Positions 28,113 to 37,599 of a stretch of 64,000 nucleotides of DNA are shown here, in pieces. The notes under the pieces were generated by a model, which was not told the DNA's origin, searched no databases, and saw only the letters and a list, made by a program, of their open reading frames with translations. Every line of letters begins with the position of its first letter. The first letter of the stretch is position 1. This DNA is from Pseudomonas iranensis. GTDB lineage: Bacteria; Pseudomonadota; Gammaproteobacteria; Pseudomonadales; Pseudomonadaceae. Position numbers and translations under genes: made by a program. The stretch spans positions 434,001 through 498,000 of the forward strand of contig NZ_CP077092.1 of NCBI RefSeq assembly GCF_014268585.2, read 5' to 3'.

Positions 28113-31100
28113 AAGGCTCTTTCAACCTCTCCGAATGGGCCCTCAAGCACCAGTCTTTCGTGTGGTACCTGATGTTCGTCGGGCTGCTGATGGGGGTGTT
28201 CTCCTACTTCAATCTGGGGCGCGAAGAAGACCCGTCATTCACCATCAAGACCATGGTGATCCAGACCAAATGGCCGGGCGCGACCCAGGAAGAAACCCTC
28301 AAACAGGTCACCGACCGCATCGAGAAAAAGCTCGAAGAGCTCGATTCCCTCGACTACGTGAAAAGCTACACCCGCCCCGGCGAGTCGACGGTTTACGTGT
28401 ACCTGCGCGACACCACCAGCGCTGAGGACATTCCGCAAATCTGGTACCAGGTGCGCAAGAAGATCGACGATATTCGCGGCCAGTTTCCCCAGGGCATTCA
28501 GGGGCCGGGGTTCAACGATGAGTTCGGTGACGTGTACGGCTCGGTCTACGCCTTCACCGCCGATGGCCTGACCATGCGCCAGTTGCGCGATTACGTGGAG
28601 CAGGCGCGCGCAGAAATCCGCAACGTGCCAGGGCTGGGCAAGATCGAAATGGTCGGCCAGCAGGACGAAACGATCTACCTGAACTTCTCCACGCGCAAAC
28701 TCGCCGCACTGGGTATCGACCAGCGCCAAGTGGTGCAGAGCCTGCAATCGCAGAACGCAGTGACTCCGGCCGGGGTGATCGAGGCGGGGCCGGAGCGGAT
28801 CTCCGTGCGCACCTCGGGCCAGTTCGAGTCGGAGAAGGATCTGGCCGAGGTCAATCTCAAACTCAACGATCGCTTCTATCGTCTGGCCGACATCGCCGAG
28901 ATCAGCCGTGGCTACGTCGATCCGGCGACACCGGAATTCCGCTTCGACGGCAAACCGGCGATCGGCCTGGCGATTGCCATGCAGAAGGGCGGCAACGTTC
29001 AGGAATTCGGAAAGGCGCTGCACGAGCGCATCGACCAGCTCACCGCTGACTTGCCTGTCGGCGTCGGCGTGCACACCGTTTCCGATCAGGCGGTGGTGGT
29101 GGAAGAGGCCGTCGGCGGTTTCACCAGCGCGCTGTTCGAAGCGGTCATCATCGTGCTGGTGGTGAGTTTCATCAGCCTCGGCGTGCGCGCCGGTCTGGTG
29201 GTGGCCTGCTCGATTCCGCTGGTGCTGGCCATGGTCTTCGTGTTCATGGAATACAGCGGCATCACTATGCAGCGGATTTCCCTCGGCGCGCTGATCATTG
29301 CCCTCGGCCTGCTGGTGGACGACGCGATGATCACCGTGGAAATGATGGTTACGCGGCTGGAAATGGGCGAGAGCAAGGAGCAGGCGGCGACGTTCGCCTA
29401 CACCTCGACCGCATTCCCGATGCTCACCGGTACGCTGGTGACTGTCGCCGGTTTCGTGCCCATTGGCCTCAACGCCAGTTCGGCGGGTGAATATACCTTC
29501 ACACTGTTCGCGGTGATCGCCGTGGCGATGATCGTCTCGTGGGTGGTCGCGGTGTTCTTCGCACCAGTGATCGGCGTGCACATCCTCAGCGACAAGGTGA
29601 AGGCCCACGATGCCGAGCCGGGTCGCGTCGGTCGCGCCTTCAACGGTGGTCTGTTGTGGGCCATGCGCAATCGTTGGTGGGCGATCGGCGTCACCGTGCT
29701 GCTGTTCGTGCTGGCGGTATTCTGCATGCGTTTCGTGCAGAACCAGTTCTTCCCCGCTTCGGATCGCCCGGAAATTCTCGTCGACCTGAACCTGCCACAA
29801 AACGCCTCGATCGATGAAACCCGCAAAGCCGTGGACAAGCTCGAAGCGACGCTCAAGGGCGACCCGGACATCGTGCGCTGGAGCACTTACATCGGTCAGG
29901 GCGCGATCCGTTTCTACCTGCCGCTGGACCAGCAATTGCAGAACCCGTACTACGCGCAACTGGTGATCGTCAGCAAGGATTTCGAAGCCCGCGAGGCCCT
30001 GAGTCAGCGCTTGCGTGAGCGCCTGCACAAAGACTTCGTCGGCATCGGCAGCTACGTGCAGGCTCTGGAAATGGGCCCGCCGGTGGGGCGTCCGATTCAG
30101 TATCGAGTCAGCGGCAAAGATGTCGATCAGGTGCGCAAACACGCCATCGACCTGGCCACCGAACTGGACAAGAACCCGCACATCGGCGAGATCATTTACG
30201 ACTGGAACGAGCCCGGCAAAGTCCTGCGCATCGACATCGCTCAGGACAAGGCGCGGCAGCTCGGGCTGTCGTCCGAAGACGTCGCCAACCTGATGAACAG
30301 CATCGTCAGCGGCTCGCCGTTGACCCAGGTCGATGACGATATCTACCTGATCAACGTGGTCGGTCGCGCGGTGGATTCCGAACGCGGCACCCCGGAAACC
30401 CTGCAGAACCTGCAGATCGTCACGCCGAGCGGCACCTCGATTCCGCTGCTGGCGTTCGCCACCGTGCGCTATGAACTGGAACAGCCGCTGGTGTGGCGTC
30501 GCGATCGCTTGCCGACCATCACCATCAAGGCCTCGGTGCGTGACGAGATTCAGCCGACCGATCTGGTGAAACTGCTCAAGCCGTCGATCGATGCTTTTGC
30601 CTCGAAACTGCCGGTCGGCTACAAAGTCGCTACCGGCGGTACGGTCGAGGAAAGCGGCAAGGCCCAGGGTCCGATTGCCAAGGTGCTGCCGCTGATGCTG
30701 TTCCTCATGGCGACGTTCCTGATGATCCAGTTGCACAGCGTGCAGAAGATGTTTCTGGTCGCCAGTGTCGCGCCGCTGGGCTTGATCGGTGTGGTCCTGG
30801 CGCTGGTGCCGACCGGCACGCCGATGGGCTTCGTGGCGATCCTCGGGATTCTCGCGTTGATCGGCATCATCATCCGCAACTCGGTGATTCTGGTGACGCA
30901 GATCGATGAGTTCGAGCAGAAAGGCTATGCGCCGTGGGACGCGGTGGTCGAAGCCACCGAACACCGGCGCCGGCCGATCCTGCTGACCGCAGCGGCAGCG
31001 AGCATGGGCATGATCCCGATCGCCCGCGAAGTGTTCTGGGGGCCGATGGCTTACGCAATGATTGGTGGCATCGTCGTGGCGACGCTGCTGACGCTGTTGT

Positions 31101-31171
31101 TTCTGCCGGCGCTGTATGTCGCCTGGTACAAGATTCGCGAGCCGCATAAGGATGAAAAGCCGGCGCAGTGA
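28109..31171 (+). CDS. triC: RND efflux transporter TriC-like
   Basis: A 1020-residue inner-membrane proton-driven exporter of the AcrB/MexB superfamily. The sequence shows the two large periplasmic loops and twelve membrane helices typical of the family. The helix 4 motif GLLVDDAMITVEMMVTRLE supplies the acidic residues of proton relay. Probable substrates are hydrophobic biocides, by analogy with TriC. It ends the operon and is followed by an 89-bp gap. Confidence 0.9.
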   Translation: MKGSFNLSEWALKHQSFVWYLMFVGLLMGVFSYFNLGREEDPSFTIKTMVIQTKWPGATQEETLKQVTDRIEKKLEELDSLDYVKSYTRPGESTVYVYLRDTTSAEDIPQIWYQVRKKIDDIRGQFPQGIQGPGFNDEFGDVYGSVYAFTADGLTMRQLRDYVEQARAEIRNVPGLGKIEMVGQQDETIYLNFSTRKLAALGIDQRQVVQSLQSQNAVTPAGVIEAGPERISVRTSGQFESEKDLAEVNLKLNDRFYRLADIAEISRGYVDPATPEFRFDGKPAIGLAIAMQKGGNVQEFGKALHERIDQLTADLPVGVGVHTVSDQAVVVEEAVGGFTSALFEAVIIVLVVSFISLGVRAGLVVACSIPLVLAMVFVFMEYSGITMQRISLGALIIALGLLVDDAMITVEMMVTRLEMGESKEQAATFAYTSTAFPMLTGTLVTVAGFVPIGLNASSAGEYTFTLFAVIAVAMIVSWVVAVFFAPVIGVHILSDKVKAHDAEPGRVGRAFNGGLLWAMRNRWWAIGVTVLLFVLAVFCMRFVQNQFFPASDRPEILVDLNLPQNASIDETRKAVDKLEATLKGDPDIVRWSTYIGQGAIRFYLPLDQQLQNPYYAQLVIVSKDFEAREALSQRLRERLHKDFVGIGSYVQALEMGPPVGRPIQYRVSGKDVDQVRKHAIDLATELDKNPHIGEIIYDWNEPGKVLRIDIAQDKARQLGLSSEDVANLMNSIVSGSPLTQVDDDIYLINVVGRAVDSERGTPETLQNLQIVTPSGTSIPLLAFATVRYELEQPLVWRRDRLPTITIKASVRDEIQPTDLVKLLKPSIDAFASKLPVGYKVATGGTVEESGKAQGPIAKVLPLMLFLMATFLMIQLHSVQKMFLVASVAPLGLIGVVLALVPTGTPMGFVAILGILALIGIIIRNSVILVTQIDEFEQKGYAPWDAVVEATEHRRRPILLTAAAASMGMIPIAREVFWGPMAYAMIGGIVVATLLTLLFLPALYVAWYKIREPHKDEKPAQ

Positions 31172-31260
31172 GCTAGCCCCTGCGATCTTTGGGAAAGGTC
31201 TGACTTACAGGGTGAGCTGACTGCGCTAACGTCCCTTCTTCATTCGAAGAGGGACGTGCC

Positions 31261-33513
31261 ATGTCGACTGTTTCCGGCTGGTTACGCGGATGGTTGCTGC
31301 TCGCTGGCTTGAGCCTGTCGCCGGCAGTACTGGCCGAAGTGCTGCTGGAAAACCATCTTTGGCGGGTGCAGGTCGATCCTGCGACGCTGGCGGTGCGCGT
31401 TGAAGCTGCCGGCGCTGCGCCGGTGCAAGCCTCGGCCGGTGTGCTGCGGCACAAGGTCAGCGACATGGTCAGGCGCGGCAATCGCATCGAATGGCAATGG
31501 GACGACGGGCGCTGGTTGCTCAGTGTTGACCTGAATCAGCGTGACCTGACGTTTTCTGTTACGGCTAACTCGCCCTCGCAGATCGAGTTTATTCATCAGC
31601 CCGCCAGTGCAATGGGCCAGGCGCTGATCTGGCCGCTTGCCGAAGGGCGCTACGTGCCGCGCGGTGATCGGGTGTGGCAGAAGTTCCTGCTCGCGCAGGG
31701 CGCGCTCGATACCACCCAGGACTTGAGCCTGCCGCTTTGGGGCATGGAGTACGAGAAGTTCAGCCTGCACTGGTTGCTGACCAACCCTTACAACAATCAA
31801 CTGCGCTTCAAGGCCAATGGCGATGCGCTGGGGCTGTCGGCCCGGCATCGATTCACATCGCTTGAACGCTCAAAACCGCTGACCTTCAGCCTGTTTCTCG
31901 GCGATGTCGATCCCTTGGCCGGGGCCAAGCGCTACAAGCAGTGGCTCATCGATAGCGATCAATTTGAAACCTTGGCGAACAAGCTGATCAAGACCCCGCA
32001 AGCCGCCAGGCTGATCGGTGCCGCGCATGTCTATCTGTGGAGCAACGACTTGCTCGGCCCTGACGATGTGCGCAACTGGCCGCTGCTGATTGCCCGGTTG
32101 CGCGGCTCGGGTGTGCTGGTCAGTGAGCTTCGGGCAGCGATGGATCCTGAAGCGCTACGGTTGCTCGCCAGCGAGACCGTACTCGATCGCTATCAACAGA
32201 CTGTGATGCTGCGCAGTCTCAATCGCGCGCTGAACGTTCAGGCGCGCAAAACCTGGCAGGCGCATGCTGTGCCGGACATGCAGGCGCTGGTCAACGGGTA
32301 CGCTGAGGTGCGCGAGCAGCTGGCCGTTGTTCTGAAGGGTACGCTGGCGCCTGAGCCTTCGCGCTGGGGATGGACCTTGTCGCGGCGAACCATTGAACGA
32401 TTGCAGAGCGCAGGACTTTCGCGTTTATGGCTTGGGCTCGGCGAGGGCTGGGAGGGTGGACTCTGGCACCCGGAGGCGGTGCGCGCCGCCGTCTCTGCGG
32501 GGTATCTGATTGCCCCCTATGACTCCTACGAAACCGCGCTGCGCCGGGATGAAAACCCGGACTGGACCACTGCGCATCTAGGCGACCAGGCCAATACCGA
32601 GTGTGCGATCGTGGAGGAAAACGGTGCGCTGAAAAGCGGGTTTCAGCAGTCCGGTCACTATACCGATCCGCGATGTGTACGACCGTTGCTTGAGCGGCGC
32701 ATCGATGCAATCCAGAAGGTTGCCGGCTTCAACAGCTGGTTTCTCGATGCCTATGCCGCTGGCATGCTCTTCGACAGTTACCGTCCCGGCGCGCTGATGA
32801 CCCAGGCGCAGAATGCCGCGGGCAACGTCGCTGCATCGCGCTGGATCAACGAGGTGTTGCAGCTGCCGAGCGGCTCCGAGGATGGCAATTCCGCTACCGC
32901 TCAAGGGGTCTTGTTCGCACATGGCATGCAGACGCCAGTGATCGGCTGGGGTGATCGCGACATGCAGCAGCCGGGCACAGCGGACTTTTTCGTCGGCCAA
33001 TGGTACCCACCGGAGCAGCCGGCGGTGTTCTTCAAACCGACCCGGTTGAAGGCTGACTACCGACGCGTTCATTTCGCCCCCGCCAGCCGTTTACCGCTGT
33101 ATCAGGCGGTGTTCCACGGCTCTGTCATCACCAGTCATCACTGGTTGTTCGATAACCTGAAGTTGAGCGACGTGCGGGTGGAAAACGAGCTCACCCAGTT
33201 GCTCTACAACGTACCGCCGCTGTATCACCTGAGCGCGGCCAGCCTTGATCAGCGCTTGCCGTTGATCGTGCGTCAGGATCGATTCTTTCGTCCGCTGCAC
33301 GAACGTCTGGCGACGCAAGCGCTGACCGCTTTTGACTGGTTGAGCGAGGATCGCCTGGTCCAGCAGACGACGTTTGCCGATGGCACGCGACTGCTGGCCA
33401 ATTTCGACGCCGCTCCACGCAATTGGCAGGGCCGAACGTTACCGGGACACAGCATGACTGCACTGTTGGCGGACGGCACCGTCAGCCAGTATCAGGTACA
33501 AGCGGCGCCCTGA
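31261..33513 (+). CDS. Exported glycoside hydrolase-like protein (GH129/GH101-related)
   Basis: A 750-residue protein with a signal peptide (WLLLAGLSLSPAVLA). An N-terminal beta-rich part is followed by a barrel-like region. The stretches GYLIAPYDSYETALR and GFNSWFLDAYAAG look like the substrate-binding and catalytic segments of proteins related to endo-alpha-N-acetylgalactosaminidases, with Asp in WFLDAY a candidate nucleophile. I place it there from memory of the family, not from an alignment. It is alone on its strand and its stop lies one base from the convergent methyltransferase stop. Confidence 0.6.
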   Translation: MSTVSGWLRGWLLLAGLSLSPAVLAEVLLENHLWRVQVDPATLAVRVEAAGAAPVQASAGVLRHKVSDMVRRGNRIEWQWDDGRWLLSVDLNQRDLTFSVTANSPSQIEFIHQPASAMGQALIWPLAEGRYVPRGDRVWQKFLLAQGALDTTQDLSLPLWGMEYEKFSLHWLLTNPYNNQLRFKANGDALGLSARHRFTSLERSKPLTFSLFLGDVDPLAGAKRYKQWLIDSDQFETLANKLIKTPQAARLIGAAHVYLWSNDLLGPDDVRNWPLLIARLRGSGVLVSELRAAMDPEALRLLASETVLDRYQQTVMLRSLNRALNVQARKTWQAHAVPDMQALVNGYAEVREQLAVVLKGTLAPEPSRWGWTLSRRTIERLQSAGLSRLWLGLGEGWEGGLWHPEAVRAAVSAGYLIAPYDSYETALRRDENPDWTTAHLGDQANTECAIVEENGALKSGFQQSGHYTDPRCVRPLLERRIDAIQKVAGFNSWFLDAYAAGMLFDSYRPGALMTQAQNAAGNVAASRWINEVLQLPSGSEDGNSATAQGVLFAHGMQTPVIGWGDRDMQQPGTADFFVGQWYPPEQPAVFFKPTRLKADYRRVHFAPASRLPLYQAVFHGSVITSHHWLFDNLKLSDVRVENELTQLLYNVPPLYHLSAASLDQRLPLIVRQDRFFRPLHERLATQALTAFDWLSEDRLVQQTTFADGTRLLANFDAAPRNWQGRTLPGHSMTALLADGTVSQYQVQAAP

Positions 33514-33514
33514 T

Positions 33515-34141
33515 TCAGACTTTGCGCCACACGCTCGCCAGCCACGGCTGCTGTTCGCGCGGCAACCCCGCTGGCCGGTAGTAATGCTCCAGCTCGACAA
33601 ACCCCGCCGCCGTCAGCAACCCGCGCCAGGCCTCGAGATCGTGATACGAGCCATAGCGCGGCCCGTTCCAGCCCTCTTGATTGTCGCCACGCGGATTGGA
33701 ACTGAACAGCACGCCACCCGGTTTCAAGGTGCCGTGCAGTTGCCGTAGCACTTGCGGCAACACCTGCAACGGCACATGAAACAGCACGGCATTGGCGAAG
33801 ATGCCGTCGAAGCGCTCGGCCGGCAGATCAAGCTTGAGAAAGTCCTGCTGCCAGACTTCGCAACCGCTGTCCTGGCGGGCCATGCGCGCGAATTCCTGTG
33901 AACCATCGAGGCCGATCGCGACGTGGCCCATGCGCGTGAAGGTTTGCAAATCCCGGCCCGGCCCGCAGCCGAAATCGAGAATCGTGAAAGGTGCTTCACC
34001 GTGAATGTGGCGCAGCAAGGCCTCGATGTTCTGGCTGACATCGTGGTCGCGCGTGCCTTCGCGGAAATCCTCGGCCACCGAGTTGTAGTGACCGAGGGTA
34101 GTGGCGGTGATCTGTTCGAGGTCGCTGGGCGTTTGCTTCAT
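33515..34141 (-). CDS. Class I SAM-dependent methyltransferase
   Basis: A 208-residue methyltransferase. ILDFGCGPGRDL is the SAM-binding motif I, GLDGSQEF the acidic motif II, and FDGIFANAVLFHV the later core strand. The acceptor is unknown. The ATG at 34141 is used because the longer frame would start with TTG inside a terminator hairpin. Confidence 0.83.
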   Translation of the reverse strand: MKQTPSDLEQITATTLGHYNSVAEDFREGTRDHDVSQNIEALLRHIHGEAPFTILDFGCGPGRDLQTFTRMGHVAIGLDGSQEFARMARQDSGCEVWQQDFLKLDLPAERFDGIFANAVLFHVPLQVLPQVLRQLHGTLKPGGVLFSSNPRGDNQEGWNGPRYGSYHDLEAWRGLLTAAGFVELEHYYRPAGLPREQQPWLASVWRKV

Positions 34142-34193
34142 GTTCGATGCTGTATTGGCGGTGTGAGGGCGGACTATAAGCTTTTTCACCGGC

Positions 34194-34232
34194 AAAAAAA
34201 CGCCGCCTGCGCTGGGGCCAGTGCAGGCGGCG
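34194..34232 (-). terminator. Terminator of the small DUF6124-like gene
   Basis: A perfect 10-bp stem (CGCCGCCTGC with GCAGGCGGCG) followed, on the minus strand, by seven T residues. It lies 14 bases after the stop of the gene at 34247. Confidence 0.9.
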
Positions 34233-34246
34233 ATGGGTGCCAGGCT

Positions 34247-34603
34247 TCAGTGCTGCTTGGCTCCCAGACAATCGATCGAGCGGTCCATCATCGCTTTGGC
34301 CATTTCCAGCAGATGCCAGACCGAGAACACCATGGCCCGATCCGCGCCCCCGAGCTGGTCACCGCATTGATGGACGGTCACCGAAGCGCAGCGCAGCAGA
34401 TCGGCAACATACAGTTGGGCGTCCTCCAGCGTCACATCTTCGCTGATGCTGTAGACGCGTTTCTGTCCAGCCAACGTGACCTGATTGCCGGCCAGATGTG
34501 AGTCGACGGCGCGGCACAGTGCAGAGCGATCCTTGAGCAAATCCTCGGTGAACCGCTTGCTTGAGGTAAGGCTGAGTGGCGGATCGGCAAGTTTCTTTTC
34601 CAT
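34247..34603 (-). CDS. Small conserved Pseudomonas protein, DUF6124/DUF3077-like
   Basis: A 118-residue protein without signal or membrane segments. It resembles the small proteins annotated DUF6124 (formerly DUF3077) that occur in many copies in Pseudomonas, with the helical core DAQLYVADLLRCASVTVHQC and VWHLLEMAKAMMD. Its function is unknown. AGGAG precedes the ATG, and it has its own terminator, so it is a single-gene unit. Confidence 0.72.
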   Translation of the reverse strand: MEKKLADPPLSLTSSKRFTEDLLKDRSALCRAVDSHLAGNQVTLAGQKRVYSISEDVTLEDAQLYVADLLRCASVTVHQCGDQLGGADRAMVFSVWHLLEMAKAMMDRSIDCLGAKQH

Positions 34604-34916
34604 GGGTAAACTCCTGACTTCAAGTGGGAGCCAACCATTTCGCGACTAAACGAGCAGGACGGCGGCTGCACGCGGATCAGTTGCCGGCCGGACAACTGAA
34701 TCCAGTCACCGCAAAACAGTGACGACCGGAGATTAGCTACAGGATATTTCGGGTACAAGCGGGCAAATTATTCTAGGAATCGTCCTGCAAACCCGCGTGG
34801 TTGGGGCTGGCGAAACGATAAATTCTTCGTAGGAAGTGTCTGATTTTTGCGAAGGGCATTGCCGAAGATATTGCGATCACATGGGCCTGGTTGATGGCCA
34901 CCTGCCGCTATCGACC
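34604..34916. promoter_or_regulatory. Intergenic region before the DUF6124-like gene
   Basis: This 313-bp gap lies between two minus-strand genes. It holds an imperfect 21-bp palindrome (CAGTTGCCGGCCGGACAACTG, written here only as its two ends CAGTTG and CAACTG) at 34678-34698, which may be an operator or hairpin. Nothing else is recognised. Confidence 0.35.
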
Positions 34917-35561
34917 TTAGCGCTTATTCAGCCCCCGCGCCAGCCTGTCGCCACCCAACTGAATCACCGCCACCAGCGCCACCAGCAAGACGATCACCGT
35001 CAACATGATCTGGCTATCGAAGCGCTGATAACCGTAGCGGTAAGCGATATCCCCCAGCCCACCGGCACCAATTGCCCCAGCCATGGCCGACGAATTGATC
35101 ATCGTCACCAGCGTGATGGTGAACCCCCCGACAATCCCCGGCAGCGCCTCGGGCAGCAGCACATGCCAGACGATGTGCCAGCGCCGGCAACCCATGGCCT
35201 GCGCGGCTTCAATCAGACCATGATCGACCTCGCGCAGACTCACTTCGGCAATCCGCGCGAAGAACGGCGTTGCGGCGATTGTCAGCGGCACCACAGCGGC
35301 CCACACGCCATAGGTAGTGCCGACGATCAGGCGGGTGAATGGAATCAGCGCGACCATCAGAATCAGGAACGGGATCGAGCGGAACAGATTGACGAAGGCG
35401 CCCAGCGCACGGTTCAACAGTGGCGCTTCGTAGATCCCGCCCTTGTCGCTGGTGACCAGAATCACCGCCATGGGAATCCCCACCAGCAGCGCGATCAACG
35501 AGGACACGCCAACCATCAGGAAGGTGTCGATAAAACCCTGCAGCAAGCGATCAAACCACAT
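34917..35561 (-). CDS. metI: Methionine ABC transporter permease MetI
   Basis: A 214-residue permease with about five membrane helices. [20 protein letters not shown] and [20 protein letters not shown] (the EAA loop) are characteristic of MetI. It overlaps metN by 11 bp and ends the minus-strand sulfur run that starts at 41423. Confidence 0.94.
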   Translation of the reverse strand: MWFDRLLQGFIDTFLMVGVSSLIALLVGIPMAVILVTSDKGGIYEAPLLNRALGAFVNLFRSIPFLILMVALIPFTRLIVGTTYGVWAAVVPLTIAATPFFARIAEVSLREVDHGLIEAAQAMGCRRWHIVWHVLLPEALPGIVGGFTITLVTMINSSAMAGAIGAGGLGDIAYRYGYQRFDSQIMLTVIVLLVALVAVIQLGGDRLARGLNKR

Positions 35562-36672
35562 AGCCCAATACCTCCACTCGTTGCGCCCACTGCCCGGCGC
35601 GCTCGCGCAATTGCTCGGCGCTGAACGCCGAACCGCTGACGGCCAGTAAAAGCTGCCCCAGCGCGTGTCCCTGAATTCGTTCGACGCCGCCCTGAAGCAG
35701 CTTCACTCGGCCACCCAACGCCGCAAACAACGCGGCCAGATCCGGCTCATCAGCGGCACTGCCGGTGAACTGCAAACGCAACACCACCGCTGCATTTGAA
35801 GCCGTTGATTGCGTCAGCAAACGACTCTGCAATTCTTCCGGCAAGGTGTGTTGCAGCGGTGTGAGCAAGGTCTGGCTGACTGCGTGTTGCGGATTGCCGA
35901 ACACTTGCCACACCGGGCCTTGCTCGACCACATGGCCGTGCTCGAGCACGACGACGCGATCGCAGATCTCGCGGATCACTGCCATCTCGTGAGTGATCAG
36001 CACAATGGTCAGGCCCAGGCGTTTGTTGATCTCGCGCAACAGGCCGAGGATCGACTGCGTGGTCTCCGGATCCAGCGCCGATGTCGCCTCATCGCAGAGC
36101 AGAATGTCCGGGTCATGCACCAGCGCGCGGGCAATGCCGACACGCTGTTTCTGCCCACCGGAGAGTTGCGCCGGATAGGCCTTGTGCTTGCTGTGCAGGC
36201 CGACCAGTTCGAGCAATTCACGAACCTTTTTCTCGCGCTGCTCTTTGGGCACTCCGGCCACCTTCAGCGGCAATTCGACGTTCTGCCAGACGGTCTTGGC
36301 CGACATCAGATTGAAGTGCTGGAAGATCATGCCGATGCGCCGGCGCAGGGCGACGAGGCGGTCTTCATCGAACCCGCCGATATCGACCTGATCAATCAAC
36401 ACCCGCCCCGACGTTGGCTGCTCCAGACGATTGATCGTGCGAATCAGCGACGACTTGCCGGCGCCGCTACGGCCGATGATGCCGAACACTTCGCCGCGCT
36501 GAATCGCCAGGTCGATGCCCTGCAAAGCCGCGACCGGACCTTGTCGGCCGTCATAGGTTTTGCCCACGCCAATAAAGCGTACGTGAGCGCGTTTCAACTC
36601 GGGATGCAGCTCGGTTTTTTCAGCATTGTGTGGCTCTGGAAGCTCCAGTCGCCGTTGTATCGCTGCGGTCAT
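35551..36672 (-). CDS. metN: Methionine ABC transporter ATP-binding protein MetN
   Basis: A 373-residue MetN: Walker [11 protein letters not shown], signature LSGGQKQR, Walker [14 protein letters not shown] and switch THEMAVI. It carries the C-terminal NIL regulatory domain (about residues 285-370), which senses internal methionine in the family. An N-terminal stretch of about 28 residues precedes the ATPase domain. It lies two bases after metQ. Confidence 0.95.
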   Translation of the reverse strand: MTAAIQRRLELPEPHNAEKTELHPELKRAHVRFIGVGKTYDGRQGPVAALQGIDLAIQRGEVFGIIGRSGAGKSSLIRTINRLEQPTSGRVLIDQVDIGGFDEDRLVALRRRIGMIFQHFNLMSAKTVWQNVELPLKVAGVPKEQREKKVRELLELVGLHSKHKAYPAQLSGGQKQRVGIARALVHDPDILLCDEATSALDPETTQSILGLLREINKRLGLTIVLITHEMAVIREICDRVVVLEHGHVVEQGPVWQVFGNPQHAVSQTLLTPLQHTLPEELQSRLLTQSTASNAAVVLRLQFTGSAADEPDLAALFAALGGRVKLLQGGVERIQGHALGQLLLAVSGSAFSAEQLRERAGQWAQRVEVLGYVV

Positions 36673-36674
36673 GT

Positions 36675-37484
36675 TCAGCTTTCCCAGCCGGCCTGATAGA
36701 GCTTGCCGTGGGCCTTGTCCAGTGCCGCACGAACGGCCGGCGAATGCTGATAGATGTCGACGAACTTGATCAGGCGCGGGTCGGTTTTGCTCTTCGGCTG
36801 GATGACGAACTGGATCACGTATTCCTTGTGATCGAGACCGTCGAACAGCAGCGCCGAGCCGGCATCGAAGGTCTTCGCCAAGCGAATATAGGCTGGATAA
36901 CCCTGGACCAGATTGGCGTCGTCATAGGCGCGCACCAGCTGCACGGCTTCGACCTGCAGGATCCTGATATTTTTCGGATTGGCGACGATGTCGTCCTCGG
37001 TGGCCTTGTAACCGACGCCCGGTTTCAGGGTGATCAAACCGGCCTTGGCGAGCAATTGCAGACCGCGACCGCTGTTGATCGGGTCGTTGGCGATGGCGAC
37101 GCTGGCGCCTTCGGGCAGTTCATCGAAGCTTTTGTATTTCTTCGAATACAGGCCGACGTTGTTGATGATCCCAGGAGCGAATGGCACCAGATCGAAACCG
37201 GACGCGGCTTTGGCGTTTTCCAGAAACGGAATGTGCTGGAAATAATTCACATCGATGTCGCCAGCGGCGAGGCTGACGTTGGGCGCGATCCAGTCGGTGA
37301 ATTCCACCAGCTCGACTTTCAGGCCTTGTTTGGAAGCTTCCTCGACGGCGGCTTCCAGCGGAATGGCGAAAGCGGCGGTGGTGCCGATTTTCAACGGGGC
37401 GTCGGCGGCGAAGATAGCCGAGCTGAACAGGCCGAAGGCCAAGGCCAGTGCTTTGACTGGGTGGGACAGGGTTTTCTTGGTCAT
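36675..37484 (-). CDS. metQ: Methionine ABC transporter binding protein MetQ
   Basis: A 269-residue NlpA-family binding protein with a signal peptide ([15 protein letters not shown]). [20 protein letters not shown] replaces the usual opening, so a methionine derivative or other organosulfur ligand is possible. The start at 37484 is chosen because the longer frame reads back through a REP element. A REP pair separates it from the monooxygenase gene upstream. Confidence 0.9.
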   Translation of the reverse strand: MTKKTLSHPVKALALAFGLFSSAIFAADAPLKIGTTAAFAIPLEAAVEEASKQGLKVELVEFTDWIAPNVSLAAGDIDVNYFQHIPFLENAKAASGFDLVPFAPGIINNVGLYSKKYKSFDELPEGASVAIANDPINSGRGLQLLAKAGLITLKPGVGYKATEDDIVANPKNIRILQVEAVQLVRAYDDANLVQGYPAYIRLAKTFDAGSALLFDGLDHKEYVIQFVIQPKSKTDPRLIKFVDIYQHSPAVRAALDKAHGKLYQAGWES

Positions 37485-37530
37485 GGTGGTTTTTCCAGTC
37501 AGTGCATGGATTTGTTGTGCAGGGGAGGGC

Positions 37531-37599
37531 CTCTTCGCGAGCAGGCTCGCTCCCACAGGGGTACGCATTTCAAATGTGGGAGCGAGCCTGCTCGCGAAG
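37531..37599. repeat. REP pair, family D, overlapping a gene end
   Basis: Two inverted REP units (TTCGCGAGCAGGCTCGCTCC and its reverse complement). The right unit lies inside the last codons of the monooxygenase gene at 37570. Confidence 0.88.

Noticed and set aside
28235..31147. 970-codon minus-strand frame opposite triC
   Set aside because: Antisense shadow of a long GC-rich gene; composition (His, Asp, Arg, Gln rich) is not that of a real protein of this size.
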